Assembly (NCBI RefSeq): GCF_003432075.1
Contig: NZ_QWBU01000002.1
Coordinates: forward strand, 434,001 to 498,000
Origin: Shinella sp. WSJ-2
GTDB lineage: Bacteria > Pseudomonadota > Alphaproteobacteria > Rhizobiales > Rhizobiaceae
Direction of reading: 5' to 3'
DNA length: 64,000 bases
Part shown: one piece after another, positions 43,319-52,172 of the stretch
Position numbering within the stretch: the first letter of the stretch is position 1
Layout: each line of letters starts with the position of its first letter
Made by a program: the position numbers and the translations under genes
The notes under the pieces: model-generated
Databases searched by the model: none
Seen by the model: only the letters and a program-made list of their open reading frames with translations
What the model was told of the DNA's origin: nothing

Positions 43319-44265
43319 TACGTTGCCGGCCAGCCGTTGGCGCGGGCGTCTTCCAGTGTTGCGAGAAGCGCATCCTTTGGTGACAGGCCGAGCGTCTCGG
43401 ATTGGCGCTGCAGCCAGCGCGCGTGCACCATGCGGATTTCGACAGGAATACGCGGCAGACCGAGTGCGAGCGCCACCGCCATGCGGTGCTTGCCGTTGGT
43501 GTGACGAACGAGCCGGCCATCCGCATCGATCGCAACACCGATGTCGCGTTCTGCGAAATCCTGCCAGAATGTGCGTGTCCAGCGGTGCCGACGGCCGGTC
43601 TGGCCGCGCAGGCCGAGATCGGAATGCGGCACGATACCGTTCTTTTCGATATCGGAGATCAGGGCGAGATAGTATTCAAAATAGCCGTCGAGCTTGTCGG
43701 CCGTGTCGAGTGCTATGCGGTTGCGGTGGACCGTTTCTCCCTTGGCGATCCGTTCGGCATATCGTTTGTAGCGCGGCCCTTCCTGGAAGTTTCTCCGGTA
43801 CTTGCAAAGCTCGACGATCTCCGCATGGGAGTATGATTTGCTCACTGGAGCAAGAATGGCACGCCAGTCGCCTCCATCGAGGAAATGTGTGCCGATCCAG
43901 CGGATATGACCGTTGTCCACGACATAATCGAGCAGGCGCGTCGTGATGGCCTTGGGATCGACGGAAAAGAGAAGGGCATCGAAGAAATGGAAATGCGCCT
44001 GTGCGGCAGGCAAGGCATGGCCACCCTCTGCATCGAGGCGCTTTACCGCGCGATCGAATCGTCCGGAAAAATCGACATGGGCGGCCATGAGGTCATGGAG
44101 CGGCACCCAGTCGAGCGCGCGCCGTAGAAGCGTGGGATTGGGGGGGTGAATGCCGGCGGACGGCTTTTCGTACGCCTGCCCTGGGAATATCTGCTGTTCC
44201 GTCAACCCTCTACCCGGTCCGTTTTTGACCGTCAGCGCAGGATAAGGCAACGGCCGGGCATCCAT
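43318..44265 (-). CDS. ParB/sulfiredoxin-like nucleotide-binding domain protein, uncharacterised
   Basis: 315-aa protein with no named family I recognise. Residues about 250-285 (IGVAIDADGRLVRHTNGKHR, MAVALALGLPRIPVEI) show the glycine/arginine pattern of the ParB/Srx fold (D-G-K-H-R-x-A-x-A-x-x-L-G), where the conserved region binds nucleotide. The preceding part has WTRTFWQDFAERDIGV, and the N-terminal half is alpha-helical with RWIGTHFLDGGDWRAIL. It has no signal peptide. Neighbours give no functional hint: it is convergent with mscL and 81 bp downstream of the arginine operon. It could be a polysaccharide or secondary-metabolite cluster protein; this is only a possibility. Confidence 0.6.
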   Translation of the reverse strand: MDARPLPYPALTVKNGPGRGLTEQQIFPGQAYEKPSAGIHPPNPTLLRRALDWVPLHDLMAAHVDFSGRFDRAVKRLDAEGGHALPAAQAHFHFFDALLFSVDPKAITTRLLDYVVDNGHIRWIGTHFLDGGDWRAILAPVSKSYSHAEIVELCKYRRNFQEGPRYKRYAERIAKGETVHRNRIALDTADKLDGYFEYYLALISDIEKNGIVPHSDLGLRGQTGRRHRWTRTFWQDFAERDIGVAIDADGRLVRHTNGKHRMAVALALGLPRIPVEIRMVHARWLQRQSETLGLSPKDALLATLEDARANGWPAT

Positions 44266-44346
44266 GACAAATAAACGACGATTTGCAAAGAGCCGGCCGC
44301 CACAGGTTGCAGCGACGAAAACCCGCAGGAATTGTATGCGGCCGAA

Positions 44347-45954
44347 TCAGGCGGTCGCACCCCTGGTTTTGGTCTGGTGGATTTCGAGCAGGCTCGGACC
44401 ATTGCGACCGGCCGCCCGCTCCAGCGCGGCCGGCAGGTCCCTGACGTCTGCGATGGGCTCGGAGGGCACGCTGTAGGCTTTGCCTATAGCGATGAAATCG
44501 GGTGCGGAGGGTTTGACGCCCTCCGGCGTGATACCAGCATCGACCATATAGTTCTCGATCTCCTGGTAGCCGTCATTGTTCCAGACGAGGAAGATCACGC
44601 GGGCGCCTGCATCGGCGGCCGAGCCGATTTCCGACAACGAGAATTGCAGGCCGCCGTCGCCGACGAGGCAGATGATCGGCGCATCGGGTTCGGCCAGCGC
44701 CGCGCCGATGGCGGCCGGCGGGGCGAAGCCGAGGGCGCCATAGCCGGTCGCGGCATTGAACCAGCTGCGCGGCCGCGGTGCCGCGCAATAATAGTTGCCG
44801 GCATAGACGGCCTGGGTTGAGTCGCCGACGATGATCGCCTTGGGCAGCGTGCGGTAGATCGCGTCGATGACGCCGACTTCCGCCTGCATCTTCGGCGTCA
44901 GTTCGGCCCAGGAGCCTTTTCGCGCCGTCTCGGCGCGGGCGGCACCGTTGCTGATGACCTTGTGGCCTTCGAGAAAGCCGAGCATGCCGGCCGCCGCCGT
45001 CTTGGCGCTGGAGAAGATCGAGAGGCCCGATTGCGGCGTGCGGGCAAGCTGGGCGGCGTCGATATCGATGCGGATCAGCGAGCGCAGCCGCGGGAAACCG
45101 CCATCGACATTGATGTCGTAGTCGGTCGGTCCGAATTCCGTGCCGAAGGCGACGACGAGGTCGGCCTCGGACAGCAGGCGGCGCACGGATTTCATGCTGG
45201 GGCTGGCCGGCACGCAGAGCGGATGGCCGGCTAGCATGCCGCGCGCGTTGACCGTGGTGACGACGGGCGCGCCGATGCGCTCGGCAAGCCCCCGGATTTC
45301 CTCCTCCGCCGTGATCGCGCCGCCGCCGGCGAGGATGACGGGGCGCGAGGCATTGGTGCAGAGGATGGCCGCGCGTTGCAGCGTTTCGGCATCGGCGCGC
45401 GGGCGCGTCGCGACGGCGGCGGGGAAGTTCCCCGTCTCGATCGGCTTTGCCATCACGTCCGTCGGGATTTCGATATGGACAGGGCCGGGGCGGCCGGAAA
45501 GCAGCACGGCAAAGGCGCGCTCGACAACAAGCGACAGGTCGGCAGGGTTGAGCAGCGTGTGCGAATAGAGCGCCAGCGTCTTCATCATGCCCTGCTGGTC
45601 AGGCAGTTCATGCAAGAGGCCGCGGCCATGACCGAGCGAATCGCGCTTGTTGACACCCGAGATGACAAGCATCGGCACGGAATCCTGCCGGGCCTGCGCC
45701 ATCGCGGTGATCGTGTTGGTGAGGCCGGGGCCGGTGATGACGAGCGCGACGCCCGGCTTGCCGGAGACGCGGGCATAACCGTCCGCCATGAAGCCGGCGC
45801 CCTGTTCGTGGCGCGGCGTGATGTGGCGGATTTTCGAGGCGGCAAGGCCACGATAAAGTTCGACGGTGTGAACGCCGGGAATGCCGAACACGACCTCGAC
45901 GCCGTTGGCCTCCAAGAGATCGACGAGAACTTCGCCTACGGTTTTGGTGGTCAT
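44347..45954 (-). CDS. aruI: AruI-like 2-ketoarginine decarboxylase (ThDP enzyme)
   Basis: 535-aa thiamine-diphosphate enzyme of the acetolactate synthase-like group. The N-terminal Pyr domain has the catalytic glutamate in PRHEQGAGFMADGYAR, then VITGPGLTNTITAMAQAR, and the C-terminal PP domain has the ThDP motif GDGGLQFSLSEIGSAADAGA followed by NNDGY. The FAD-binding residues of true acetolactate synthases are not clear. Together with the coupled aminotransferase, this is the layout of aruI: it would decarboxylate 5-guanidino-2-oxopentanoate to 4-guanidinobutanal. ATG 45954 overlaps the aminotransferase stop (ATGA). Alternative: another 2-oxo acid decarboxylase. Last gene of the leftward operon. 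Confidence 0.78.
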   Translation of the reverse strand: MTTKTVGEVLVDLLEANGVEVVFGIPGVHTVELYRGLAASKIRHITPRHEQGAGFMADGYARVSGKPGVALVITGPGLTNTITAMAQARQDSVPMLVISGVNKRDSLGHGRGLLHELPDQQGMMKTLALYSHTLLNPADLSLVVERAFAVLLSGRPGPVHIEIPTDVMAKPIETGNFPAAVATRPRADAETLQRAAILCTNASRPVILAGGGAITAEEEIRGLAERIGAPVVTTVNARGMLAGHPLCVPASPSMKSVRRLLSEADLVVAFGTEFGPTDYDINVDGGFPRLRSLIRIDIDAAQLARTPQSGLSIFSSAKTAAAGMLGFLEGHKVISNGAARAETARKGSWAELTPKMQAEVGVIDAIYRTLPKAIIVGDSTQAVYAGNYYCAAPRPRSWFNAATGYGALGFAPPAAIGAALAEPDAPIICLVGDGGLQFSLSEIGSAADAGARVIFLVWNNDGYQEIENYMVDAGITPEGVKPSAPDFIAIGKAYSVPSEPIADVRDLPAALERAAGRNGPSLLEIHQTKTRGATA

Positions 45955-47141
45955 GCGCGGCGCTCCTTCGGCAGGGTGGATCGGGCGGCGAGTGCGGCGA
46001 TGCGTCGGCAGGCCTCGTCGATATCGGCATCCGGCACGGTCAGGCTGAGGCGGACGAAGCCCTCCGCCTCGACGCCGAAGGAGGAACCGGGCATCACCGC
46101 GACCTCTTCCTCGCGCAAGAGCGCCCAAGCGAAATCCTCGCCGCTCATGCCTGTTCCGGACACGTCGACGACGATGAACATGCCGGCTTCCGGCGAAAGC
46201 GGCGTCAGGCCGGGCGCGCGCGACAGCGCTTCGGCGAATCGGGTGGAACGGGCCTGGTAGGTCCGGCGCATGGTGGCGGCGGTCGAGATCGGATTGTCGA
46301 GCGCGTAAGCCGTCATGTCAGCGATGAAAGGCTGACCGCCGAACAACATGGTCTCGGACACGGCAAGCAGGCGCGTGCAGAACTCTTTTGGGCCGACTGT
46401 CCAGCCGCTGCGGAAACCGGGCGCGGCATGGGATTTTGAGATGGAGGACACGACGATGGTGCGCTCGGCGAGATCGGCATTGTCGAAGGGCGATGCGAAG
46501 GCTGCACCGAAGACGAGCTGTTCGTAGACCTCGTCGCAGACGATCCAGAGGTCGTGCTTGCGGCAGACGGCGCCGATCTCGGCGATTTCCTGGGCGGTCA
46601 AGACGGCGCCCGTTGGATTGTGCGGCGTGTTGAGCAGCAACACGCGGCTTTCGGGCGTGATGGCGGCCTCAAGGTCGGCGGCCTTCATGTGAAAACCGTT
46701 TTCCGGGCGCAGCGGCACGGGGACCTGCACCGCGCCCGTCGCGCGGATGACGCCTTCATAGGTGGCATAGAGCGGATCGCCAACGAGCACGGCATCGCCC
46801 GCCTCGACGAGGCCGAGCATGACGGCGAAAAGCGCGGTCTGAGTGCCGGGGAAACACAGCACGTTTTCGGCGGTCACATCGCTGCGGCGCTTCTGGTATT
46901 TGCGCACGAGGGCATCGACGACAGAGGGCTCGCCGCGGCCGTTGGAATAGCGGTAGCGGCCGGCATGCATGGCGCGCACGGCCTCGGCCAGCAGGGCGGG
47001 ATCCGGCGGCACGTCGGGCTCGCCGATGGTGAGCTCGATGATTGCCTTGCCCTCGCGCTTCATGCGTCGCGCCTCGGCGTGGATCGCCCATTTTTCCGAA
47101 CCGAGGTTCTGAAGCCGGTCTGTGATGGACGCATAGCGCAT
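45951..47141 (-). CDS. aruH: PLP-dependent aminotransferase (AruH-like)
   Basis: 396-aa class I/II aminotransferase: IELTIGEPDVPPDPALL, YSNGRGEPSVVDALVRKY, LLNTPHNPTGAVL, the conserved VCDEVYEQLVF, and the Schiff-base lysine in SSISKSHAAPGFRSGW. In Pseudomonas the arginine:pyruvate transaminase AruH occurs with AruI, and here the aminotransferase and a matching decarboxylase overlap by four bases. That context is the main reason for the call; the amino-acid specificity cannot be read from the sequence. ATG 47141 has GGAGAA six bases upstream, better than an ATG at 47156. It follows the TetR gene by 34 bp. Confidence 0.8.
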   Translation of the reverse strand: MRYASITDRLQNLGSEKWAIHAEARRMKREGKAIIELTIGEPDVPPDPALLAEAVRAMHAGRYRYSNGRGEPSVVDALVRKYQKRRSDVTAENVLCFPGTQTALFAVMLGLVEAGDAVLVGDPLYATYEGVIRATGAVQVPVPLRPENGFHMKAADLEAAITPESRVLLLNTPHNPTGAVLTAQEIAEIGAVCRKHDLWIVCDEVYEQLVFGAAFASPFDNADLAERTIVVSSISKSHAAPGFRSGWTVGPKEFCTRLLAVSETMLFGGQPFIADMTAYALDNPISTAATMRRTYQARSTRFAEALSRAPGLTPLSPEAGMFIVVDVSGTGMSGEDFAWALLREEEVAVMPGSSFGVEAEGFVRLSLTVPDADIDEACRRIAALAARSTLPKERRA

Positions 47142-47175
47142 GGCCGTTCTCCGCATTTGAAAATTTAAAGGGGGT

Positions 47176-47814
47176 TTAATGACCAGACGAGGGGGCGTCG
47201 ACCGATCTCAGGCGTAATCCAAGCAAGGTTTCGATCGAGGTCAGGGCGATCTCGACCAGTTCGCTGTCGCCGAACAGTTCGCCGGCCAGGCAGCCTTCCA
47301 GCCAGAGACCGTCGAGCAGGCCGTTGATGGCGATCGCCAGCCTGCGGCAGCGTTCCGGCGAGGACTCCGCGCCGCGAACGGCGAGGAAATCGGCAAGCAG
47401 GTGTTCCAGCGTGTCGCGGAAGCTGAGGTAACCTTCACGGTGGATCGCGGCCAGTTCCGGATCGACGCTGACCCGGCTGATGAACGAGGCCCAGAGTGAC
47501 AGGCTATGGCTGTTGGCGACCGGCTCCGTCAGGTTGATGATGATGAAGTCGCGCAGCCGCGTTTCCGCGTCGCCCGACACCCGCTCGGCCTTCTCGGTCA
47601 GCCGGGCGATGACGACGCGGTAAGCTTCCTGAAGGATATGCTCCTTCGACTGGAAATAGTGCCGGATCAGGCCCGCGGTGACGCCTGCCTTGATGGCGAT
47701 CTGCCGGACCGTCGCGCCTTCCAGCCCGTATTCCGCGATGCAGTCGAGCGTTGCCTCGATCAGATCGTGACGGCGTTCGGCCTCGGGGGCGCGATGGAAG
47801 GTCCGGCGGGCCAT
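47176..47814 (-). CDS. TetR family regulator (BetI-like)
   Basis: 212-aa repressor with an N-terminal HTH at about 12-58: LIEATLDCIAEYGLEGATVR, QIAIKAGVTAGLIRHYFQSK, very close to BetI. The C-terminal ligand-binding half contains LEGCLAGELFGDSELVEIAL, as in BetI-type proteins that sense choline or amine compounds. ATG 47814 is preceded by AGGAGA. It lies inside the operon between the guanidino hydrolase and the aminotransferase, so it is likely an autoregulated repressor of the arginine island responding to a guanidino or amine ligand. A nested hairpin (47836-47878) precedes it. Confidence 0.88.
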   Translation of the reverse strand: MARRTFHRAPEAERRHDLIEATLDCIAEYGLEGATVRQIAIKAGVTAGLIRHYFQSKEHILQEAYRVVIARLTEKAERVSGDAETRLRDFIIINLTEPVANSHSLSLWASFISRVSVDPELAAIHREGYLSFRDTLEHLLADFLAVRGAESSPERCRRLAIAINGLLDGLWLEGCLAGELFGDSELVEIALTSIETLLGLRLRSVDAPSSGH

Positions 47815-47835
47815 ATGGTCTCCTCTAGTTTCTAC

Positions 47836-47878
47836 GCAGTTCCGGACGCAAAACCGCGCACACTTTTGCTGGAACTGC
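47836..47878 (-). promoter_or_regulatory. nested hairpin between guanidino hydrolase and TetR genes
   Basis: Outer arms GCAGTTCC / GGAACTGC and inner arms GCAAAA / TTTTGC make a 14-pair interrupted stem filling most of the 65-bp gap. There is no terminal T-run, so it might be a processing or stability element, a partial attenuator, or the operator of the TetR protein. Confidence 0.5.
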
Positions 47879-47879
47879 T

Positions 47880-48758
47880 TTAAGCCGCGCGGCGCAGCAC
47901 CGGCCGCGTCAGGCAGGTCGGGCCGCCCTCGCAGGCGATGCACAGCGCATCGGCCTCGAAGGTCTGCACGGTGCAGCCGGCCGCTTCCATGGCTGCCTTC
48001 GTGGCCGGGAAGCCTTCCACCATGATGACCTCGTAGGGCTTCGTCGGCAGCACGTTGAGCGACAGGCCGTTGCTGGCGTGAAATTCGTCGGCCGGCGCTT
48101 CGATCAGCGTCACGCCGCGCTTCTTCAGGAGCTGGTAGAAGGCGGCAGGCAGGAGTGGCGCGAAGACCAGCGCGAGATTGTCGGCCAGCGGGCTCATGAC
48201 GCTCATCAGATGCAGGCAAGCCTCTTCACCCTGCCAGAGCGGCAGGTCATAGGCGAGAACCGTCACGCCGTGGGGTGCCAGGATCGCGGAAATCTGGTCG
48301 ATGCCTTCCTGGTTGGTGCGCACGCCGCGGCCGATGACCAGCGTCTTGGCGTCGAGCCAGATGCAGTCGCCGCCTTCGACGGTGCCGGTGCCCTCGATGC
48401 GGCCGAGGATCGGGATCTGGCGCTCGGCATAGGCTTTTTCGTGCAGTGCGGTTTCGGCCACGCGCAGCGGCTTGCCCATACGCAGCAGGATGGCGCCATG
48501 GTCGGACATCAGCGAGGGGTCATGGGTAAACATGGCATCGGCCAAGCCGTCGCCGTCGTCCTCCAGCCAGATGATCTCGGTGCCGGATTTCTCCACCATG
48601 TCCGCAAAGGCCTTGTACTGGTGCACGGCGCGCGCGCCATCGAAGGTCGGGCCGTAGTGCCACTTGGCGGGATCGGCGGCCGCGAGGCTGGAACCGGGGC
48701 GGCGCATGAGAACGCGCATCAGAGGGGCCGACATTTCCTGCGAACCGTAGGCGGTCAT
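47880..48758 (-). CDS. DDAH/arginine-deiminase-like guanidino hydrolase
   Basis: 292-aa member of the pentein superfamily acting on arginine-type guanidino groups (dimethylarginine dimethylaminohydrolase/arginine deiminase-like). The visible active-site features are Asp in FTHDPSLM, EGGD in GTVEGGDCIWLD, the histidine in EACLHLMSVMSP, and the nucleophilic cysteine in CEGGPTCLTRPV near the C-terminus. Length is between DDAH (~255) and ADI (~410). It could hydrolyse free arginine, N-methylarginines or another guanidino compound to the citrulline-type product. It is the first gene of the leftward operon. ATG 48758 has GGGAG six bases upstream; an ATG at 48734 is possible. Confidence 0.82.
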   Translation of the reverse strand: MTAYGSQEMSAPLMRVLMRRPGSSLAAADPAKWHYGPTFDGARAVHQYKAFADMVEKSGTEIIWLEDDGDGLADAMFTHDPSLMSDHGAILLRMGKPLRVAETALHEKAYAERQIPILGRIEGTGTVEGGDCIWLDAKTLVIGRGVRTNQEGIDQISAILAPHGVTVLAYDLPLWQGEEACLHLMSVMSPLADNLALVFAPLLPAAFYQLLKKRGVTLIEAPADEFHASNGLSLNVLPTKPYEVIMVEGFPATKAAMEAAGCTVQTFEADALCIACEGGPTCLTRPVLRRAA

Positions 48759-48821
48759 TCAATACTCCCAAGGAATTTTTGATCGAAGGCTGGTGCTGCC
48801 AGAAAAGTCAGCGACGACGCT

Positions 48822-48849
48822 ATTATACGCTTGAACAATTTCTTAACAA
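48822..48849 (-). promoter_or_regulatory. sigma-70-like promoter of the leftward arginine operon
   Basis: On the minus strand TTGTTA (48849-48844) and a perfect TATAAT (48827-48822) are separated by 16 bases, 64 bp upstream of the hydrolase start. The -10 is unusually good for a rhizobial promoter. Confidence 0.5.
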
Positions 48850-48971
48850 GTGCCACGATGCAATCCACAGGACGAAACGACGGGCCGAAGATGCCCGCGG
48901 GAACGCTGAAAAACAGGGGAATTTGGCATGTGTCATGCATCGATTTTCCGTGCGCTGGAGATCTCTCCACG

Positions 48972-49745
48972 ATGACGGAACGCGCCGAGGCTATCGCGGT
49001 CACGCAACTGCACAAGCGCTTCGGACCGCTCGAGGTTCTCAAGGGCGTATCGCTCACCGCGCATGAGGGCGACGTCATCGCCATCATCGGCGGATCGGGC
49101 TCGGGCAAGTCGACCTTCCTTCGCTGCATAAATATGCTGGAGTTGCCGAGCGCCGGCACGGTGACCATTCATGGCGAGACGATCGGCATGAAGAGCGACG
49201 GTCACGGCGGCATGATGCCTTCGGACCGCAAGCAGGTGCAGCGCCTGCGCTCGCGCCTCGGCATGGTCTTCCAGAGCTTCAATCTGTGGCAGCATATGAC
49301 GATCCTCGAAAACGTCATCGAGGCGCCGGTGCATGTGCTCGGCGTCAGGAAGGACGAAGCGATCGAGCGGGCCGAAACGCTGCTGCGCCGCGTCGGTCTT
49401 CACGAGAAGCGCGATGCCTATCCGGCCTTCCTTTCCGGCGGCCAGCAGCAGCGCGCGGCGATTGCGCGTGCGCTCGCTATCCAGCCCCATGTCATGCTGT
49501 TCGACGAGCCCACCTCCGCGCTCGACCCGGAACTGGTGGGCGAGGTGCTGACCGTCATCGGCGATCTCGCCAAGGAAAAGCGCACCATGATCCTCGTCAC
49601 GCACGAGATGAAGTTCGCGCGCAACGTGGCGAGCCACGTCGTGTTCCTGGCGAACGGCGTCATCGAGGAGCAGGGCCCGCCGGACGAGATTTTCGGCGCA
49701 CCGAAATCGGAGCGGCTGAAGAAGTTCATCAGCTCCATCCACTGA
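48972..49745 (+). CDS. polar amino-acid ABC transporter ATPase
   Basis: 257-aa ATP-binding subunit of the GlnQ/HisP group. Walker A is GGSGSGKST, the Q-loop SFNLWQHMT, the signature LSGGQQQRAAIARAL, Walker B VMLFDEPTSALDPE, and the H-loop VTHEMKFARNV. The HisP/OccP-like insert (GMKSDGHGGMMPSDRKQVQR) points to basic amino acids or opines. ATG 48972 (MTERAEA) is chosen; the longer reading to 48831 has no good ribosome-binding site. First gene of a five-gene rightward operon divergent from the hydrolase operon. Confidence 0.92.
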   Translation: MTERAEAIAVTQLHKRFGPLEVLKGVSLTAHEGDVIAIIGGSGSGKSTFLRCINMLELPSAGTVTIHGETIGMKSDGHGGMMPSDRKQVQRLRSRLGMVFQSFNLWQHMTILENVIEAPVHVLGVRKDEAIERAETLLRRVGLHEKRDAYPAFLSGGQQQRAAIARALAIQPHVMLFDEPTSALDPELVGEVLTVIGDLAKEKRTMILVTHEMKFARNVASHVVFLANGVIEEQGPPDEIFGAPKSERLKKFISSIH

Positions 49746-49774
49746 GAAGCAAAAAAACCAACAGAGGGAAAATC

Positions 49775-50557
49775 ATGAAGAGTGCCTTGAAGACAATCGC
49801 CCTTGCCGCCGTAATCGGCCTTTCGGCCATTTCGGGCGCCGCGGCCGAGCAGGTCCGCGTCGGTTTTGCCGCCGAGCCCTATCCGCCCTTCACCTCGCCG
49901 GACGCCTCGGGCAACTGGGAAGGCTGGGAAGTGGACTTCATGAAGGCGATCTGCGCGGAAGCGAAGCTCGACTGCGTCATCACGCCCGTCGCCTGGGACG
50001 GCATCATCCCGGCGCTGACCACCAGCAAGATCGACATGATCATCGGCTCCATGTCGATCACGGCGGAACGTCTGCAGACGATCGACTTCTCCGACAAGTA
50101 CTACAACTCGCCTCCGGGCATCATTGGCGCCAAGGATGCGAAGTTCGACGCGACGCCGGAAGGTCTTGCCGGCAAGACGCTCGGCGTGCAGGTCGCGACC
50201 ATCCACCAGGTCTATGCCAACAAGTATTTCGCGCCCGCCGGTGCGACGGTCAAGGAATACCAGACGCAGGATGAGGCCAACAACGACCTCGCCGCCGGCC
50301 GTATCGACGCCGTCCAGGCCGACTCGATTGCGCTCGGCGACTTCCTGAAGACCGAGCAGGGTTCGGCCTGCTGCGACATGAAGGGCACTGTGAAGGATGA
50401 TCCGGAAATCCTCGGCCTCGGCGTCGGCGTCGGCCTGCGCAAGGGTGAGACGGAGCTGAAGGACAAGATCAATGCGGCCATCAAGGCGATCCGCGCCAAT
50501 GGTACCTATGACGAATTCTCCAAGAAGTACTTCAACTTCGACATCTACGGCGGCTGA
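49775..50557 (+). CDS. ABC transporter periplasmic amino-acid-binding protein
   Basis: 260-aa SBP_bac_3 protein with a signal peptide (cleavage after GAAA). Lobe 1 has VRVGFAAEPYPPFTS and GWEVDFMKAICAEAKLDC, resembling HisJ/ArgT/AotJ proteins that bind lysine, arginine, ornithine or histidine. Two adjacent cysteines (SACCDMKG) are typical of this subgroup, as are KYYNSPPGIIGAKD and AGRIDAVQADSIALGDFL. Ligand is likely arginine-like. ATG 49775 follows AGAGGGAAAATC. A nine-base perfect hairpin directly behind it may set a higher expression level than for the permease genes. Confidence 0.9.
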   Translation: MKSALKTIALAAVIGLSAISGAAAEQVRVGFAAEPYPPFTSPDASGNWEGWEVDFMKAICAEAKLDCVITPVAWDGIIPALTTSKIDMIIGSMSITAERLQTIDFSDKYYNSPPGIIGAKDAKFDATPEGLAGKTLGVQVATIHQVYANKYFAPAGATVKEYQTQDEANNDLAAGRIDAVQADSIALGDFLKTEQGSACCDMKGTVKDDPEILGLGVGVGLRKGETELKDKINAAIKAIRANGTYDEFSKKYFNFDIYGG

Positions 50558-50574
50558 TCGCGCGTCTGCCTGAT

Positions 50575-50596
50575 GCCGGCGGCTTTTGCCGCCGGC
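50575..50596 (+). terminator. intercistronic attenuating hairpin
   Basis: GCCGGCGGC-TTTT-GCCGCCGGC followed by CTTTCCC, 18 bp after the binding-protein stop. A partial terminator or 3'-stabilising stem at this position commonly makes the binding protein more abundant than its permeases. Confidence 0.6.
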
Positions 50597-50624
50597 CTTT
50601 CCCTTCGAACGGACTGAAAATCTC

Positions 50625-51353
50625 ATGGCTGATGCCGGATCGCTGATCAACTGGAGCCTGCTTGCCCTCGAGCCGCCCGGATGGGGTGGCGTGATGCTGG
50701 CAGGGCTCTGGAACTCCATCCAGATCGCCATCGGCGGCTATGGGCTGGGCCTCATCCTCGGCACGGGCGGTGCCATGGGCAAGCTTTATGGCGGCCCTGT
50801 CACCAGGGACCTGCTAGAGGTCTACACGACGCTCGTGCGTGCTGTGCCCGAACTCGTGCTCATTCTCATTCTCTATTACGCCGGCACGGATGTACTGAAC
50901 CAGATCTCCGCTGCTCTCGGCTGGGGACAGGTCGATATCAGCGGCCTTGCCGCCGGCATCTTCGTAATAGGCGTCGTGCAGGGCGCCTATTCCACCGAGG
51001 TCATCCGCGGCGCGATCAAGGCTGTGCCGGCCGGGCAGATCGAGGCGGCGCGCGCCTACGGCATGTCGCCCACCCAGATCATGCGCCGCATCACATTACC
51101 GGCCATGCTGCCGCACGCCATTCCCGGCCTCTCCAATCTCTGGCTCATCGCCACGAAGGATACGGCGCTGCTCGCGGTCGTCGGCTTCTCCGAACTTACA
51201 TTGGTGACGCGCCAGGCGGCGGGCAGCACCAAGGCCTACCTTCTTTTCTTCTGCGCGGCGGGCGTGCTCTATCTGATGATCACGCTCGTATCCAACGTTC
51301 TGATCGGCTTCATCGAGCGCCACTACCGGCGCGGCATGACGAGGACGGCGTGA
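50625..51353 (+). CDS. polar amino-acid ABC permease (subunit 1)
   Basis: 242-aa HisM/HisQ-type inner membrane permease with five predicted helices. The EAA motif is EAARAYGMSPTQIMRRITLP, which binds the ATPase, and the N-terminal part has LWNSIQIAIGGYGLGLILG with VRAVPELVLILILYY. ATG 50625 (MADAGS) is preferred over an earlier in-frame ATG at 50586. Its stop overlaps the next start (TGATG), so the two permeases are translationally coupled and form a heterodimeric channel. Confidence 0.9.
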   Translation: MADAGSLINWSLLALEPPGWGGVMLAGLWNSIQIAIGGYGLGLILGTGGAMGKLYGGPVTRDLLEVYTTLVRAVPELVLILILYYAGTDVLNQISAALGWGQVDISGLAAGIFVIGVVQGAYSTEVIRGAIKAVPAGQIEAARAYGMSPTQIMRRITLPAMLPHAIPGLSNLWLIATKDTALLAVVGFSELTLVTRQAAGSTKAYLLFFCAAGVLYLMITLVSNVLIGFIERHYRRGMTRTA

Positions 51354-52171
51354 TGACGGAGCAAACCGTTTCGGCGATGGCGCTGACCGAACTGCCCAGT
51401 AAGCAGAGCTTCTTCAAGCCGCACCGTATCGTGCTGATGGTGATCGCCGCGATCTTCGTGTTCTGCGTCATCTGGTTCATGCGCTGGGAATGGGTGCCAA
51501 AATATTCCGGTGCGCTGGCCTATGGCGTCGGCGTGACGCTGCTGATGCTGTTTGCCACCTCGATCCTCGGCTTCTTTCTCGCCGTGCCGATCGGCCTCGT
51601 GCAGGTGACGGGGCCGTGGCCGTTGAAAATGCTGGCCAAAGGGTTCTGCACCATCATCCGCGGCACGCCGCTGCTGCTTCAGCTCTGGCTGCTCTATTAT
51701 GGCCTGGGTTCGCTGTTTCCGCAGTTCCCCGGTCTCCGCAGTTCGTTCCTCTGGCCCTATCTGCGTGAAGCCTGGCCCTATGGCGTGGCGGCATTGACCA
51801 TTTCCTTCGCCGCCTATGAGGGTGAGGTGATGCGCGGCGCCTTTGCCGGCGTGCCACCGGGCGAACTGGAGGCTGCGCGCGCCTATGGCATGAGCCCCTT
51901 TACCATGTTCCGCCGCATCTGGCTGCCACGTGCCGTCTATCGTGCGCTGCCGACGTTGAACGGCGAAACCGTGCTGCAGCTGAAATCGACGCCGCTGGTC
52001 GCAACAATTACCGTGATCGACGTCTATGCCGTCATCTCCAAAGTGCGGCAGGCGACCTATCTGACCTATGAGCCGCTGCTGCTGCTCGCGCTCATCTATC
52101 TCTGCCTCACCGCCATTCTGGTCGTGGCCTTCCGCTATTTCGAAAGCAAAATCCCTTCACGTGGTGCCTGA
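51353..52171 (+). CDS. polar amino-acid ABC permease (subunit 2)
   Basis: 272-aa partner permease with an N-terminal extension of about 30 residues and five helices. The EAA motif is EAARAYGMSPFTMFRRIWLP and the pore segment is IIRGTPLLLQLWLLYYGLG, diagnostic of the HisM group. The C-terminus has VATITVIDVYAVISKVRQAT. It overlaps the previous gene by one base and stops one base before the M20 hydrolase start. Confidence 0.92.
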   Translation: MTEQTVSAMALTELPSKQSFFKPHRIVLMVIAAIFVFCVIWFMRWEWVPKYSGALAYGVGVTLLMLFATSILGFFLAVPIGLVQVTGPWPLKMLAKGFCTIIRGTPLLLQLWLLYYGLGSLFPQFPGLRSSFLWPYLREAWPYGVAALTISFAAYEGEVMRGAFAGVPPGELEAARAYGMSPFTMFRRIWLPRAVYRALPTLNGETVLQLKSTPLVATITVIDVYAVISKVRQATYLTYEPLLLLALIYLCLTAILVVAFRYFESKIPSRGA

Positions 52172-52172
52172 T

